NCBI GenBank assembly: GCA_002472565.1
Contig: DKSK01000027.1
Span: 225,010-289,009 of the forward strand
Direction: 5' to 3'
Length of the DNA stretch: 64,000 bases
Origin: Bacteroidales bacterium UBA7258
GTDB taxonomy: Bacteria > Bacteroidota > Bacteroidia > Bacteroidales > UBA932
Part shown: positions 25,600-34,244 of the stretch, in pieces
How the letters are laid out: each line of letters opens with the position of its first letter
Position numbering within the stretch: position 1 is the stretch's first letter
The notes under the pieces: generated by a model
The model's database searches: none
Seen by the model: only the letters and a program-made list of their open reading frames with translations
What the model was told of the DNA's origin: nothing
Made by a program: the position numbers and the translations under genes

Positions 25600-26631
25600 A
25601 TGAAGACAAACTATATCATGAAAACAAACTATATCATTTCATGCCTGGCGGCATTCTGCACCGCCTTTTCCTCTGTCTGCGCCAGGCCTGTCACCGCACT
25701 GGCAGATGACAACAGTGATTCTCTCGTCGCAGTCGTCGCATATTTCGGCCAGAGAGACACCATGACATATTGGATCAATGAAGGCACTTGGAAAGTCAAG
25801 GACTCAGATACGGTCAAGACATCAGGGATTGCAACCAAAGTTATGCTCACGGTGACGGAGGCCTCGAAGAAAGGCTACGGGATGGAATACAAATTCCTTG
25901 ATTTCCAATGCGACACCTTGGAGGACTCTGTGATCGGAGACTTTCAGAAGAGCCTCGTCAATAAACTATCCAAGGATATAATCGGAACGTCCGTCAGATT
26001 CAAAACCGACCGCTACGGGCACATCACCAAATACGAGAACCTGAAAGAAATAAAGGCACAGGCGAAGAAGCTCTTCGATTCAGCATACGGTGAATTGCAG
26101 AAACTCCCATTCATGGACAGTTTAAAAGCCGTAGGTATGGATCCTTCGGCACTTCTAAAGCATTCTGACCTCTCAGACCTTGTCGAAGGTTACACGGAAG
26201 AGCTTGAGACGATGTTTTGTTTCCATGGCAAAGCCTTCTCCGTCGGAGAATTTGAAAACCATAACGATGGATCCAAGAAAGCCTACCCTAGCGATTCTCA
26301 TCTGACTATAAGCCTTAATCCTGAGTCAGGAGCTTACTCGATAGAAACCGAAGATGTTACAGAGGTCCCGGCAGGGGATCTCAAACCATTGATAGCAGCC
26401 TTTGCCAATGCTTTTTCAGACGACATCCTGCCGGATGATTTCTCTGACGAATATGACAAGCAGGTGACAGGAAATCTCACCATTACCAATTATATACACT
26501 GGAAATATTTTGCCGACGGCTGGCCTTCAGAGGTGCTGTGGCAGACAGAGTCAATGCTGGCTGGCCAGGGTAAATTGAAACAGACCTACATATCCTGGGA
26601 CACTCGCCACGCTGCTCAGCTGGAAGAATAG
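25600..26631 (+). CDS. Secreted protein of unknown function
   Basis: A 343-residue protein with a signal peptide (ISCLAAFCTAFSSVCA). The first six codons are duplicated: 25600-25617 and 25618-25635 differ by one base, so two ATG starts (25600 and 25618) are available and the N-terminus reads MKTNYIMKTNYII. The mature part is acidic and strand-rich, with FKTDRYGHITKYENL near residue 140 and repeated hydrophobic-charged strands. No catalytic motif or named family was recognised. It is last in the plus-strand run and ends at a bidirectional terminator. Confidence 0.8.
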   Translation: MKTNYIMKTNYIISCLAAFCTAFSSVCARPVTALADDNSDSLVAVVAYFGQRDTMTYWINEGTWKVKDSDTVKTSGIATKVMLTVTEASKKGYGMEYKFLDFQCDTLEDSVIGDFQKSLVNKLSKDIIGTSVRFKTDRYGHITKYENLKEIKAQAKKLFDSAYGELQKLPFMDSLKAVGMDPSALLKHSDLSDLVEGYTEELETMFCFHGKAFSVGEFENHNDGSKKAYPSDSHLTISLNPESGAYSIETEDVTEVPAGDLKPLIAAFANAFSDDILPDDFSDEYDKQVTGNLTITNYIHWKYFADGWPSEVLWQTESMLAGQGKLKQTYISWDTRHAAQLEE

Positions 26632-26650
26632 CTTCCGAAGAATATAAAAA

Positions 26651-26693
26651 ACGGGGCTGACCTCAAGTCGAATCGACTTTCGGCCAGCCCCGT
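26651..26693. terminator. Bidirectional terminator
   Basis: ACGGGGCTG (26651-26659) pairs with CAGCCCCGT (26685-26693). An inner AAGTCG/CGACTT hairpin (26665-26670, 26674-26679) sits in the loop. A-run on the left and T-run on the right serve the convergent genes on both sides. Confidence 0.85.
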
Positions 26694-26743
26694 TTCATCT
26701 CCCCTTAAGCGGATATTTCCTCGCCGGGGACTTAGGGTAAAAT

Positions 26744-28039
26744 TTACTCTACCTTGCCTTCCTTGACAATCTTGTCGTACTTGTCATAGGCGGCCTGATT
26801 CTCGGCGCTGTCACTTCTGAAACGATAGTAGGCGTTCTTGAGATACTCGGCGATGCTGACCTTGACGCTGTCGTCCTTGGAGACGTTGAAGGCCTTCTCG
26901 AAAGGAGCGATGCAGTTCTTGAGAGCCTCTGAGAATTCGTTCACGATCTTCTCGTACTTGGCATCATCCAGCTCGTCCTGAGCCGCCTTCTGGAGATCAA
27001 GGGCGCGGTTGTAATACATGATACCCTCACCGATGTAGCCATAAGCATAGGTCGGATCGATCTCAGCACACTTCTCGTAAGCCTTCACGGCATTGTCGTA
27101 ATCCTTGAGCTGGGTGCGGATATTGCCCTCTACATAATAGAGAGAAGCATTGTTCGGCTCGTTCTTCTTCGCCTTGTCGAGAAGGGCGAAGAGCTCGTCC
27201 GGATCCTCATTGTGCTGGAGATAGTAGTTGATAAGACCGATGAGGATGCTCTGGCTCTCAGGGAACTTGGTGAAGCCCTCCTGGAGGAAGTTCTTGGCGT
27301 TGACCGTGTCAATCTCCGCAAGCTTGGCATAAACCTCTCCGCCTTCTCCGAAATAATTGTTTTCAAGGCACTGCTTGAAGAGCTTCTGGGCCTTTACGCC
27401 ATCCTTTACCTGCCATGCGGTGAAGGCCGCATTGTAGAGGGAGTTGGTGTCAAGCTGGGAAAGAGGCTTCTGGCCGAGAGCCTTTACGGCATTCTCAAAA
27501 GCCACGCTGGCGGTGGCAAAATCGCCGAACTGATAGGCGTTGAAAGCCTCCTGGTTGAACTTCTGGTTGACAGCCTTGAGATTGGCATCGAGAGACTTGG
27601 CATCGCCGCCGAGTTCCTGAGCCTTGGCAAAAGCCTCAAGAGCCTTGTCAAGAGCGTCTTTTACGACTGGCTTCGTAACCTTGATGATGGAAAGCTGACC
27701 GTTCTGGGTGAAATAGAGCTCCTTGTCCTCATAGACTTCCTTGGTCATCTGCTGGCCGCCGATTTCAACGGTCTCGGTAGACTTAGGCTGCTCGCCCATG
27801 ACGAGGGAAAGTTCCTGCTTGGAAGCACCCTGCCAAACCTTGGAGGCCGGAGCCTCATAAGCCTTGAGATAGGCTTCGCCAAGTTTAACCCAAGTAGCCG
27901 CCTTGGTGGCTTTCTTCGCATTCTGGGATGCGGAGATGGCTGCATCAAGAGCCTTCTGTGCATCTGCCGCCGCCTTAGACTGCGCGTTGCCGATCTGCAC
28001 GGACGCCAAAAGCGCCAATAAGATAAAAATCTTTTTCAT
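26744..28039 (-). CDS. Secreted TPR-repeat protein
   Basis: A 431-residue protein with a signal peptide (FILLALLASVQIGNAQ) and tetratricopeptide-like helices from about residue 160 on, clearest at residues 290-350 (ASLYYVEGNIRTQLKDYDNA, AYEKCAEIDPTYAYGYIGEG). An early Ala-rich helical segment (KAAADAQKALDAAISASQ) may be coiled coil. TPR domains mount protein partners. It is probably periplasmic. The gene follows gyrA by 18 bases and is likely co-transcribed with it, an arrangement I associate with Bacteroidales. Confidence 0.85.
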   Translation of the reverse strand: MKKIFILLALLASVQIGNAQSKAAADAQKALDAAISASQNAKKATKAATWVKLGEAYLKAYEAPASKVWQGASKQELSLVMGEQPKSTETVEIGGQQMTKEVYEDKELYFTQNGQLSIIKVTKPVVKDALDKALEAFAKAQELGGDAKSLDANLKAVNQKFNQEAFNAYQFGDFATASVAFENAVKALGQKPLSQLDTNSLYNAAFTAWQVKDGVKAQKLFKQCLENNYFGEGGEVYAKLAEIDTVNAKNFLQEGFTKFPESQSILIGLINYYLQHNEDPDELFALLDKAKKNEPNNASLYYVEGNIRTQLKDYDNAVKAYEKCAEIDPTYAYGYIGEGIMYYNRALDLQKAAQDELDDAKYEKIVNEFSEALKNCIAPFEKAFNVSKDDSVKVSIAEYLKNAYYRFRSDSAENQAAYDKYDKIVKEGKVE

Positions 28040-28057
28040 GCTTAAATAAATTGTGGT

Positions 28058-30613
28058 TTAATTGTTTTCTTCCGTGGCATCATCCGGCGTTTCTGCAGCC
28101 TCTCCATTATCAATCTCACTCTCCTCCTCCCTTTCTACAGAGGAAACAGAAGCGATAGAATCGCCGTCAGGTATGTTGATTAGTTTTACTCCCTGAGTAT
28201 TTCTGCCTGCAACCTTGATGTCAGCGATATGCATTCTGATCAGTAGTCCTGAATGCTCGATGATCATAAGATCCTCATTATCGGTGACATTCTTGATAGC
28301 AATAACCTTGCCTGTCTTATCGGTGATGTTCATCGTGATCACGCCCTTGCCTCCGCGGTTGACCTTCCTGTACTCGTCGACAGGGGTGCGTTTCCCGTAG
28401 CCGTTCTCGCTCACGACAAGCACGGTATGATTATCCGGCGCATCACTAGGATCGTAGACGATGGCTCCGACAACCTCATCGTCATCATCGATATTGATGC
28501 CTCTCACTCCGCTGGCTGTCCTGCCCATGGCTCTCGCGTCAGTCTCATCGAATCTTACACAGCGGCCGTTGCGTGCGGCGATAAGAAGCTCATCATTGCC
28601 GTTGGTAAGAAGCGCATCCACGAGTTCATCCCCTTCGCGCAGGGTCACGGCATTGACTCCCGCAGCCCTCACGTTCGAATAGGCACGCAGAGAGGTCTTC
28701 TTGAGAAGTCCCCTCTTAGTTACGAGGACAATATAGTGATTGTCGAGGTACTCGTCATCGGTAAGACTCTGGACATTGAGATAGGCCTTGATCTTGTCAT
28801 CAGGAATCTGAAGGACATTCTGGATGGCACGGCCCTTAGAGGAACGGGAGCCTTCCGGGATGTTGTAGACCTTGAGCCAAAAGCAACGTCCGCTTTCCGT
28901 AAAGAAGAGCATGGTCGAATGCATGTTGGCCACATAGAGATGGTCGATGAAATCGGTGTCCTTGGTGGCGCTTCCCTTCATTCCGCGGCCTCCCCTGTTC
29001 TGGGCCTTGTACTCGGAAAGAGGAGTCCTCTTGATATAGCCCTGGTGGGAAATCGTTATGACCTCGTCGTCATTGGCATAGAAGTCCTCAGGATTGAACT
29101 CGCTCTCGTCCGGTACGATTTCCGTCCTGCGGGCGTCGGCATATTTAGCCTTTATCTCGGCGGTCTCCTTCTTGACTACTTCCAGCTGCTTCTCGTCGCT
29201 GGCGAGGATGGCCTCGCACTCGGCGATGAATTTCACGAGCTCGTCATACTCAGCCTGAAGCTTCTCCCTTTCGAGTCCGGTGAGCTGTCGGAGCCTCATC
29301 TCGACGATGGCCCTTGCCTGCTCCTCGTTGAAGTCGAAATTGACCACGAGAGCTCTCCTGGCCTCATCGGCATTCTTGGAGGCCCTGATCGTAGCGATAA
29401 CCTCATCTATGATGTCAATGGCCTTGAGGAGGCCCTGGAGAATGTTGGCCCTCTTCTGAGCCTTGGCCAATTCGAACTGGGTCCTGCGCCTTACGACTCC
29501 ATGACGGAAGTCCACGAAATTGGCGATGATGGACTTCAGATTCATGGTCTCAGGCCTTCCATTTACCAGCGCCACATTGTTGATGGCGAAGCTGGACTGG
29601 AGCGGACTGAGCTTGAAAAGCGTATTGAGGATGACATTGGAATTGTAACCCTGCTTTATCCTTATGATGGCCCTCACGCCCTCGCGCGAAGATTCATCAT
29701 TGACATAGGTGATTCCCTCGATCTTCTTATCCTCGACGAGCTGGGCGATCTTCTCGATCATGTCGCGCTTGTTGACCATGTAAGGGATCTCGGTGACGAC
29801 AATAGTCTCGCGGCCCTTGTCATCGACTTCAATCTCGGTCTTGGCGCGGACGACCACCCTGCCCTTTCCGGTCTCGTAGGCGTCCTTGATTCCCTGGATG
29901 CCCATGATGATGCCTCCGGTAGGGAAATCAGGGCCCTTGATATACTTCATAAGGCCTGCCGTGTCGATGTCCGGATTGTCAATGTAGGCGGTAATGGCGT
30001 CGCAGCACTCTCCCAGATTATGGGGAGCCATGTTCGTAGCCATGCCGACGGCGATTCCTGAAGATCCGTTTACAAGAAGGATAGGAATCTTTGTCGGAAG
30101 TACAGACGGTTCCTGCTCGGAGTCATCGAAGTTATTCTGCATGTCCACGGTATCCTTGTCAAGATCCGTGACCACTGCTTCCGAAATTTTCTCAAGCTTG
30201 GCCTCGGTATAACGCATGGCCGCGACCTGGTCGCCGTCCATGGAACCGAAGTTACCCTGTCCGAATATGAGAGGATAGCGCTGGTTCCATACCTGGGCAA
30301 GATGGACCATGGCGTCATAGACGCTGGAATCACCATGCGGATGGTACTTACCAAGAACCTCTCCTACGATTCTCGCGGACTTCTTCGTCTGTCCGCCATA
30401 GTTCAGTCCGAGGTTTGACATACCGAAGAGCACACGCCTCTGGACCGGCTTGAGGCCGTCCCTTGCGTCAGGCAGGGCTCGCGAAACGATTACCGACATC
30501 GAATAGTCGATGTAGGCAGTGCGCATCTCGGTATTGATATCCACGGGGGTTATCGCCCCCGGAGTATCGCCTTCCTCGATGAACTTGTTGTTATTTTCGT
30601 TTTCGTTATCCAT
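28058..30613 (-). CDS. gyrA: DNA gyrase subunit A
   Basis: An 851-residue GyrA. The ATG at 30613 (MDNENENNN) is preferred to a GTG 21 bases upstream. The quinolone-resistance region reads GKYHPHGDSSVYDAMV, so positions equivalent to E. coli Ser83 and Asp87 are Ser and Asp (wild type). The catalytic Tyr is in AAMRYTEAKL near residue 124. The C-terminal wrapping domain shows the GyrA-box NRGGRGMKG near residue 540 and repeated blades (GYGKRTPVDEYR, GKGV), distinguishing it from ParC. The protein ends in a strongly acidic tail. Confidence 0.97.
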   Translation of the reverse strand: MDNENENNNKFIEEGDTPGAITPVDINTEMRTAYIDYSMSVIVSRALPDARDGLKPVQRRVLFGMSNLGLNYGGQTKKSARIVGEVLGKYHPHGDSSVYDAMVHLAQVWNQRYPLIFGQGNFGSMDGDQVAAMRYTEAKLEKISEAVVTDLDKDTVDMQNNFDDSEQEPSVLPTKIPILLVNGSSGIAVGMATNMAPHNLGECCDAITAYIDNPDIDTAGLMKYIKGPDFPTGGIIMGIQGIKDAYETGKGRVVVRAKTEIEVDDKGRETIVVTEIPYMVNKRDMIEKIAQLVEDKKIEGITYVNDESSREGVRAIIRIKQGYNSNVILNTLFKLSPLQSSFAINNVALVNGRPETMNLKSIIANFVDFRHGVVRRRTQFELAKAQKRANILQGLLKAIDIIDEVIATIRASKNADEARRALVVNFDFNEEQARAIVEMRLRQLTGLEREKLQAEYDELVKFIAECEAILASDEKQLEVVKKETAEIKAKYADARRTEIVPDESEFNPEDFYANDDEVITISHQGYIKRTPLSEYKAQNRGGRGMKGSATKDTDFIDHLYVANMHSTMLFFTESGRCFWLKVYNIPEGSRSSKGRAIQNVLQIPDDKIKAYLNVQSLTDDEYLDNHYIVLVTKRGLLKKTSLRAYSNVRAAGVNAVTLREGDELVDALLTNGNDELLIAARNGRCVRFDETDARAMGRTASGVRGINIDDDDEVVGAIVYDPSDAPDNHTVLVVSENGYGKRTPVDEYRKVNRGGKGVITMNITDKTGKVIAIKNVTDNEDLMIIEHSGLLIRMHIADIKVAGRNTQGVKLINIPDGDSIASVSSVEREEESEIDNGEAAETPDDATEENN

Positions 30614-30688
30614 AATTATCAATTGAAAGGGCACAGCCGCCTTCTACGCGCAGAATTTCAAGCAAGACGGCAAAGCCTTATAATTGTG

Positions 30689-30696
30689 CAAATTTA
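30689..30696 (-). promoter_or_regulatory. TAnnTTTG -7 box for gyrA
   Basis: TAAATTTG on the minus strand, 75 bases before the ATG at 30613. Confidence 0.7.
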
Positions 30697-30785
30697 GCAA
30701 TTAATAACAGAAATCCCTACAAACTTTCGCCCTAAAATTTCCATCAAAAATGAGGACGCGGCTGGTGGAAAGGTAAAAGATTTGC

Positions 30786-30793
30786 TATATTTG
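30786..30793 (+). promoter_or_regulatory. TAnnTTTG -7 box for clpC
   Basis: TATATTTG 171 bases before the clpC start; this implies an unusually long leader. Confidence 0.65.
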
Positions 30794-30964
30794 GATGACT
30801 GCCCGGATGGCAGATTTCCCGCTTTGGAACAAGGTTTGCCGTAGGAGACGGAGTCCACCGTTAAAGGAGGCATCAGACATTCAGAACGGTCCGGGGACGC
30901 GGAAAGCCGTCAAGATGACAATCAGATGTCATTCAACACATTAACAAGAAAGGGAAGACGATAT
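30794..30964 (+). other. Long clpC 5' leader
   Basis: About 165 bases between the -7 box and the clpC start hold no convincing gene. A small hairpin (CTGCC, 5-base loop, GGCAG at 30800-30814) and a purine-rich stretch with AAAGGAGG near 30864-30871 are visible. The rest of the 351-base gap (30614-30785) carries the two divergent -7 boxes and AT-rich spacer. No match to a known riboswitch was recognised. Confidence 0.5.
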
Positions 30965-33298
30965 ATGCAGATGAAAATCTCGGAAGAACTGAGCAAAATC
31001 ATTGAATTTTCAAGGGACGAGGCTCTCAGGACCGGTTCATACGGAATCGGCCCTGACCATCTTTTCCTCGGAATAATACGCCACGGCGAGAATATGGCGT
31101 TCCAGGCCATTAGGGATCTCGGAGCCGACACTGACGCGCTTAAGAAATTCATAGACGAAAGGGTCAACACCAACGAGCAGATCCCCTACAGCGAAATCGA
31201 CAAGATAACTTATTCCAGAGGCGCCCAGAGCGTCCTGACCCTCACCATCATGGAAGCCCAGAGAGCCAAGGCCGAAGAAGCCTCTTCGCAGCACCTCCTT
31301 CTCGCCCTTTGCAGAAGCACGGGGAGCTATGGACAGGCCTATCTGAGGAGCATCGGCATTGATTACGGCCGTCTCCTTGCCTACATGGAGAAGAATGGTT
31401 ACCTGACAAAACGTCAGAACATACAGACCGATGATGACGGAGACGACCTCGGAGATATAGCCGATGAGATGGGGCAGGGACGGGGCGACGGAGTAAGCGA
31501 GTTCGGTTTCGACCTCACCCAGGCAGCCCGGGAAGGGAAGCTCGACCCTGTCGTTGGCAGGGACAGCGAGATAGACCGCGTCATAGAAATTCTCGGCCGG
31601 CGCAAGAAGAACAACCCTATGCTGATCGGCGAACCGGGTGTGGGCAAATCAGCCATCGTGGAGGGTATAGCCCAGAGGATAGCCGACGGGACAATAGCTC
31701 CGGCCCTTGCCGACAAGCGCGTGATCTCGCTGGATATCGGCTCGGTAGTAGCCGGAACGAAATACCGCGGAGAGTTCGAGAAAAGGCTTAAGGGCATCAT
31801 CAATGCCGCCAAGAACGACCCTAATCTTATCCTCTTCATAGACGAGTTCCACACCATCGTCGGGGCAGGCGGCGCTCAGGGCAGCCTGGATGCGGCAAAT
31901 ATGCTCAAACCGGCTCTCGCGAGGGGCGAAATTCAATGCATCGGAGCCACGACGATGGATGAGTTCACCAAGATTGTCGAAAAGGACGGAGCCCTGGACA
32001 GGCGCTTCCAGAAAATCGTCGTCTCGGCCACCAACGTGCCTCAGACCATAGAAATACTCAAAAAGATCCAGAAGAACTACGAAAACTTCCACAATGTCGC
32101 CTACACTCCTGAGGCGGTGGAAGCGAGCGTAAGGCTCACGGACAGGTATATCACGGACAGGTTCCTGCCGGACAAGGCCATCGACGCCATGGACGAGGCC
32201 GGTTCCATGGTGAAAATCAAGTCCTCCGGAAGCAAGAAGCCTGCGGTCGTGACCGAGGAAGACATCGCGTCCGTTGTCTCCAAGACCACCGGAATCCCGG
32301 TCAACAAGGTCGCCGAATCCGAAGGAAACCGCCTGCTCAAAATGCGGGATCGCCTCAAGAACAGAATCATAGGCCAGGATGACGCTATCGACACCGTGGT
32401 CAAGGCAATCCAGCGCAACAGAGCCGGTCTCAAAGATCCTAACCGACCTATCGGCTCCTTCCTCTTCTTCGGCCCGACTGGAGTCGGGAAGACCCAGCTG
32501 GCCAAATGCCTGGCGGAATATCTCTTCGACAGCGAAGACAACATGGTCAGGATAGATATGAGCGAATATATGGAGAAATTCAGCGTCTCCAGGCTCATCG
32601 GAGCGCCTCCGGGATACGTGGGCTATGAAGAGGGAGGCCAGCTCAGCGAGCAGGTCCGCCGTAAACCATACTCCGTAGTCCTCCTGGACGAAATCGAGAA
32701 GGCTCACCCGGACATTTTCAACCTTCTGCTCCAGGTTATGGATGACGGCAGGCTCACCGACAGTGAAGGCCGTCAGGTGGACTTCAAGAACACAATAATA
32801 ATCATGACTTCGAACATCGGAAGCCGCGAGCTCCAGCAATACGGCATCGGCTTCGCGACTGCGCCTCGGAATCTCCAGCAGGACAGGCAGTCCATCCTGG
32901 ATAAGGCGGTGAAGAAGGCTTTTCCTCCGGAGTTCCTCAACAGGGTCGACGAGAAGGTCTACTTCAACTCGCTGACCAAGGAAAACATCGAAGACATCAT
33001 TGAAATAGAGATACGAGACCTCAGAAAGAGGGCTCTGGAAGCAGGCTACAAGCTGAACATCACCCCTACGGCAAAGAAATTCATCGCCACTCAGGGCTAT
33101 GATCCGGCCTATGGCGCCAGGCCTCTGAAGAGGGCCGTGATGAAATACATTGAAGATCCGGTGTCAGAGTTCATCATCTCCGACAGAGTCCTGAGAAAGT
33201 CAAAGACTTCCGCCGCTCCTGTGACGCTGAAAGTCGCCCTGAATGCCGACAAAGACGACACGACTGTCAGCTACACTCCTCAGGAGGCAAAGGTCTGA
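30965..33298 (+). CDS. clpC: ATP-dependent Clp protease ATP-binding subunit ClpC/ClpA type
   Basis: A 777-residue Hsp100 AAA+ unfoldase (start at 30965; ATG 30971 also possible). The Clp N domain covers residues 1-140 (TGSYGIGPDHLFLGIIRHGE). The first ATPase domain has Walker A GEPGVGKS near residue 224; the second has GPTGVGKT near residue 503. VYFNSLTKENI and a D2-small domain follow. The loop QYGIGFATAP near residue 625 contains an IGF tripeptide, the contact used to dock onto ClpP, so this is a protease partner and not a ClpB disaggregase. No long ClpB-type middle domain is present. Confidence 0.95.
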   Translation: MQMKISEELSKIIEFSRDEALRTGSYGIGPDHLFLGIIRHGENMAFQAIRDLGADTDALKKFIDERVNTNEQIPYSEIDKITYSRGAQSVLTLTIMEAQRAKAEEASSQHLLLALCRSTGSYGQAYLRSIGIDYGRLLAYMEKNGYLTKRQNIQTDDDGDDLGDIADEMGQGRGDGVSEFGFDLTQAAREGKLDPVVGRDSEIDRVIEILGRRKKNNPMLIGEPGVGKSAIVEGIAQRIADGTIAPALADKRVISLDIGSVVAGTKYRGEFEKRLKGIINAAKNDPNLILFIDEFHTIVGAGGAQGSLDAANMLKPALARGEIQCIGATTMDEFTKIVEKDGALDRRFQKIVVSATNVPQTIEILKKIQKNYENFHNVAYTPEAVEASVRLTDRYITDRFLPDKAIDAMDEAGSMVKIKSSGSKKPAVVTEEDIASVVSKTTGIPVNKVAESEGNRLLKMRDRLKNRIIGQDDAIDTVVKAIQRNRAGLKDPNRPIGSFLFFGPTGVGKTQLAKCLAEYLFDSEDNMVRIDMSEYMEKFSVSRLIGAPPGYVGYEEGGQLSEQVRRKPYSVVLLDEIEKAHPDIFNLLLQVMDDGRLTDSEGRQVDFKNTIIIMTSNIGSRELQQYGIGFATAPRNLQQDRQSILDKAVKKAFPPEFLNRVDEKVYFNSLTKENIEDIIEIEIRDLRKRALEAGYKLNITPTAKKFIATQGYDPAYGARPLKRAVMKYIEDPVSEFIISDRVLRKSKTSAAPVTLKVALNADKDDTTVSYTPQEAKV

Positions 33299-33386
33299 AG
33301 CCTCCCGACAGAGGGCCGGGCTCAGGCAGACTTCCGGCTGGGAAGAGCTCAGGCAAACTTCCGGCTGAGACTAGTTCAGGGAGGCT
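33299..33386. repeat. Direct repeat inside an inverted repeat after clpC
   Basis: Two 21-base copies with one mismatch (33320-33340 and 33347-33367, GCTCAGGCnnACTTCCGGCTG type) lie between AGCCTCCC (33299-33306) and its complement GGGAGGCT (33379-33386). It may form a terminator-like fold for clpC; there is no T-tract. Confidence 0.55.
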
Positions 33387-33505
33387 CCGTCCTGGACATC
33401 TACGATTTCGAGCCCGAGGTCACCGATGAGTTCCATAAGGGTGCTGAGGGCAGACGGAGAGGAGATCATTGAACTGAGAGAGCTTGTGTATTCGGTATTT
33501 TTCAT
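33371..33505 (-). CDS. Small 44-residue protein, unknown function
   Basis: A short frame starting at the ATG at 33505, preceded by AAAGG 2-3 bases upstream and a perfect TATCTTTG -7 box 22 bases upstream. The product is Ser-rich at first (MKNTEYTSSLSSMISSPSAL) and then has an amphipathic hydrophobic helix (LMELIGDLGLEIVDV). There is no signal peptide. The size and Met/Ser-rich start resemble small leader or modified peptides of Bacteroidota, but I recognise no family. An 8-bp inverted repeat overlaps its -33 region. Confidence 0.6.
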   Translation of the reverse strand: MKNTEYTSSLSSMISSPSALSTLMELIGDLGLEIVDVQDGASLN

Positions 33506-33527
33506 GGCCTTTATCTTTTTTCTGAGA

Positions 33528-33535
33528 CAAAGATA
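33528..33535 (-). promoter_or_regulatory. TAnnTTTG -7 box for small gene
   Basis: TATCTTTG on the minus strand, 22 bases before the ATG at 33505. Confidence 0.65.
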
Positions 33536-33543
33536 CTGGCACT

Positions 33544-33564
33544 AAATGCCAAGCTGTGGCATTT
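33544..33564. promoter_or_regulatory. Operator-like inverted repeat
   Basis: AAATGCCA (33544-33551) and TGGCATTT (33557-33564) are perfect complements separated by 5 bases, between divergent genes. It covers the -33 region of the small-gene promoter and lies 22 bases before the HAD gene start. A dimeric regulator site is a likely reading. Confidence 0.55.
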
Positions 33565-33586
33565 GCTGAAATATTTTTCGATTATT

Positions 33587-34243
33587 ATGAAGAAACTTGC
33601 GATTTTTGACCTGGACGGGACCCTCCTCAACACGGTGGAAGATCTCGGAGACGCCACGAACTACGCACTGAGGATGTGCGGAGGCTTTCCGGAGTACAAG
33701 ACAGGGGACTATTATATGATGGTAGGGAACGGGATCTACAAACTTTTCGAAAGGGCCCTCCCGGAAGAGAAGCGGACGAAAGAAATGGTCGCCAAGATGG
33801 CCTCCTTCTTCCTCCCCTATTATGATGCCCACATGTGCGACAAGACCGTCCCATATCCTGGAATCAATGAAATGATCCATGAAATATCCTCCACAGGGGT
33901 GAAGGTCGCCCTGGCCTCGAACAAGTACCAGGCCGGCTGCGAAAAGCTTATCAGGCATTTCTTCTCCGACATTCCTTTCGTTAAAGTCTGCGGCCAGCGG
34001 GAAGGCTTCCCGCTCAAACCTGACCCGAAACTTGTGGAAGGAATCATGGAGGTGGCCGGGACCGAGAGGAAAGACGTGGTTTACTCCGGAGATTCAGGAG
34101 TGGACATGCAGACAGGAGCCAATGCGAAGGTCGACACCGTCGGTGTCCTGTGGGGCTTCAGAAGCCGTGAAGAACTCGAAAAGTTCAGCCCGTGGAGAAT
34201 CGCGTCAAGTCCCATAGAATTGAAAGACTGGATATTGGAATAA
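33587..34243 (+). CDS. HAD-superfamily hydrolase, phosphoglycolate phosphatase type
   Basis: A 218-residue HAD phosphatase. Motif I is IFDLDGTLLNT at residues 6-16 (Asp8 nucleophile, Asp10 acid/base), motif II is VALASNKYQ near residue 113, and motif III/IV is LKPDPKLVEGIM then VYSGDSGVDMQTGANA near residue 166. The cap is small and helical as in Gph. Likely substrates are 2-phosphoglycolate or other small phosphate esters. The ATG at 33587 is preferred over 33563, which would add residues before motif I. It is followed after one base by the AI-2E transporter gene. Confidence 0.9.
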   Translation: MKKLAIFDLDGTLLNTVEDLGDATNYALRMCGGFPEYKTGDYYMMVGNGIYKLFERALPEEKRTKEMVAKMASFFLPYYDAHMCDKTVPYPGINEMIHEISSTGVKVALASNKYQAGCEKLIRHFFSDIPFVKVCGQREGFPLKPDPKLVEGIMEVAGTERKDVVYSGDSGVDMQTGANAKVDTVGVLWGFRSREELEKFSPWRIASSPIELKDWILE

Positions 34244-34244
34244 G

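Noticed and set aside
28253..30061. 602-codon open frame opposite gyrA
   Set aside because: Shadow of gyrA codon usage; composition is antisense-like with no family match.
28540..30610. Quinolone-resistance mutation in gyrA
   Set aside because: The positions equivalent to Ser83 and Asp87 are Ser and Asp.
31649..32839. 396-codon open frame opposite clpC
   Set aside because: Antisense to well-conserved AAA+ domains and without independent signals.
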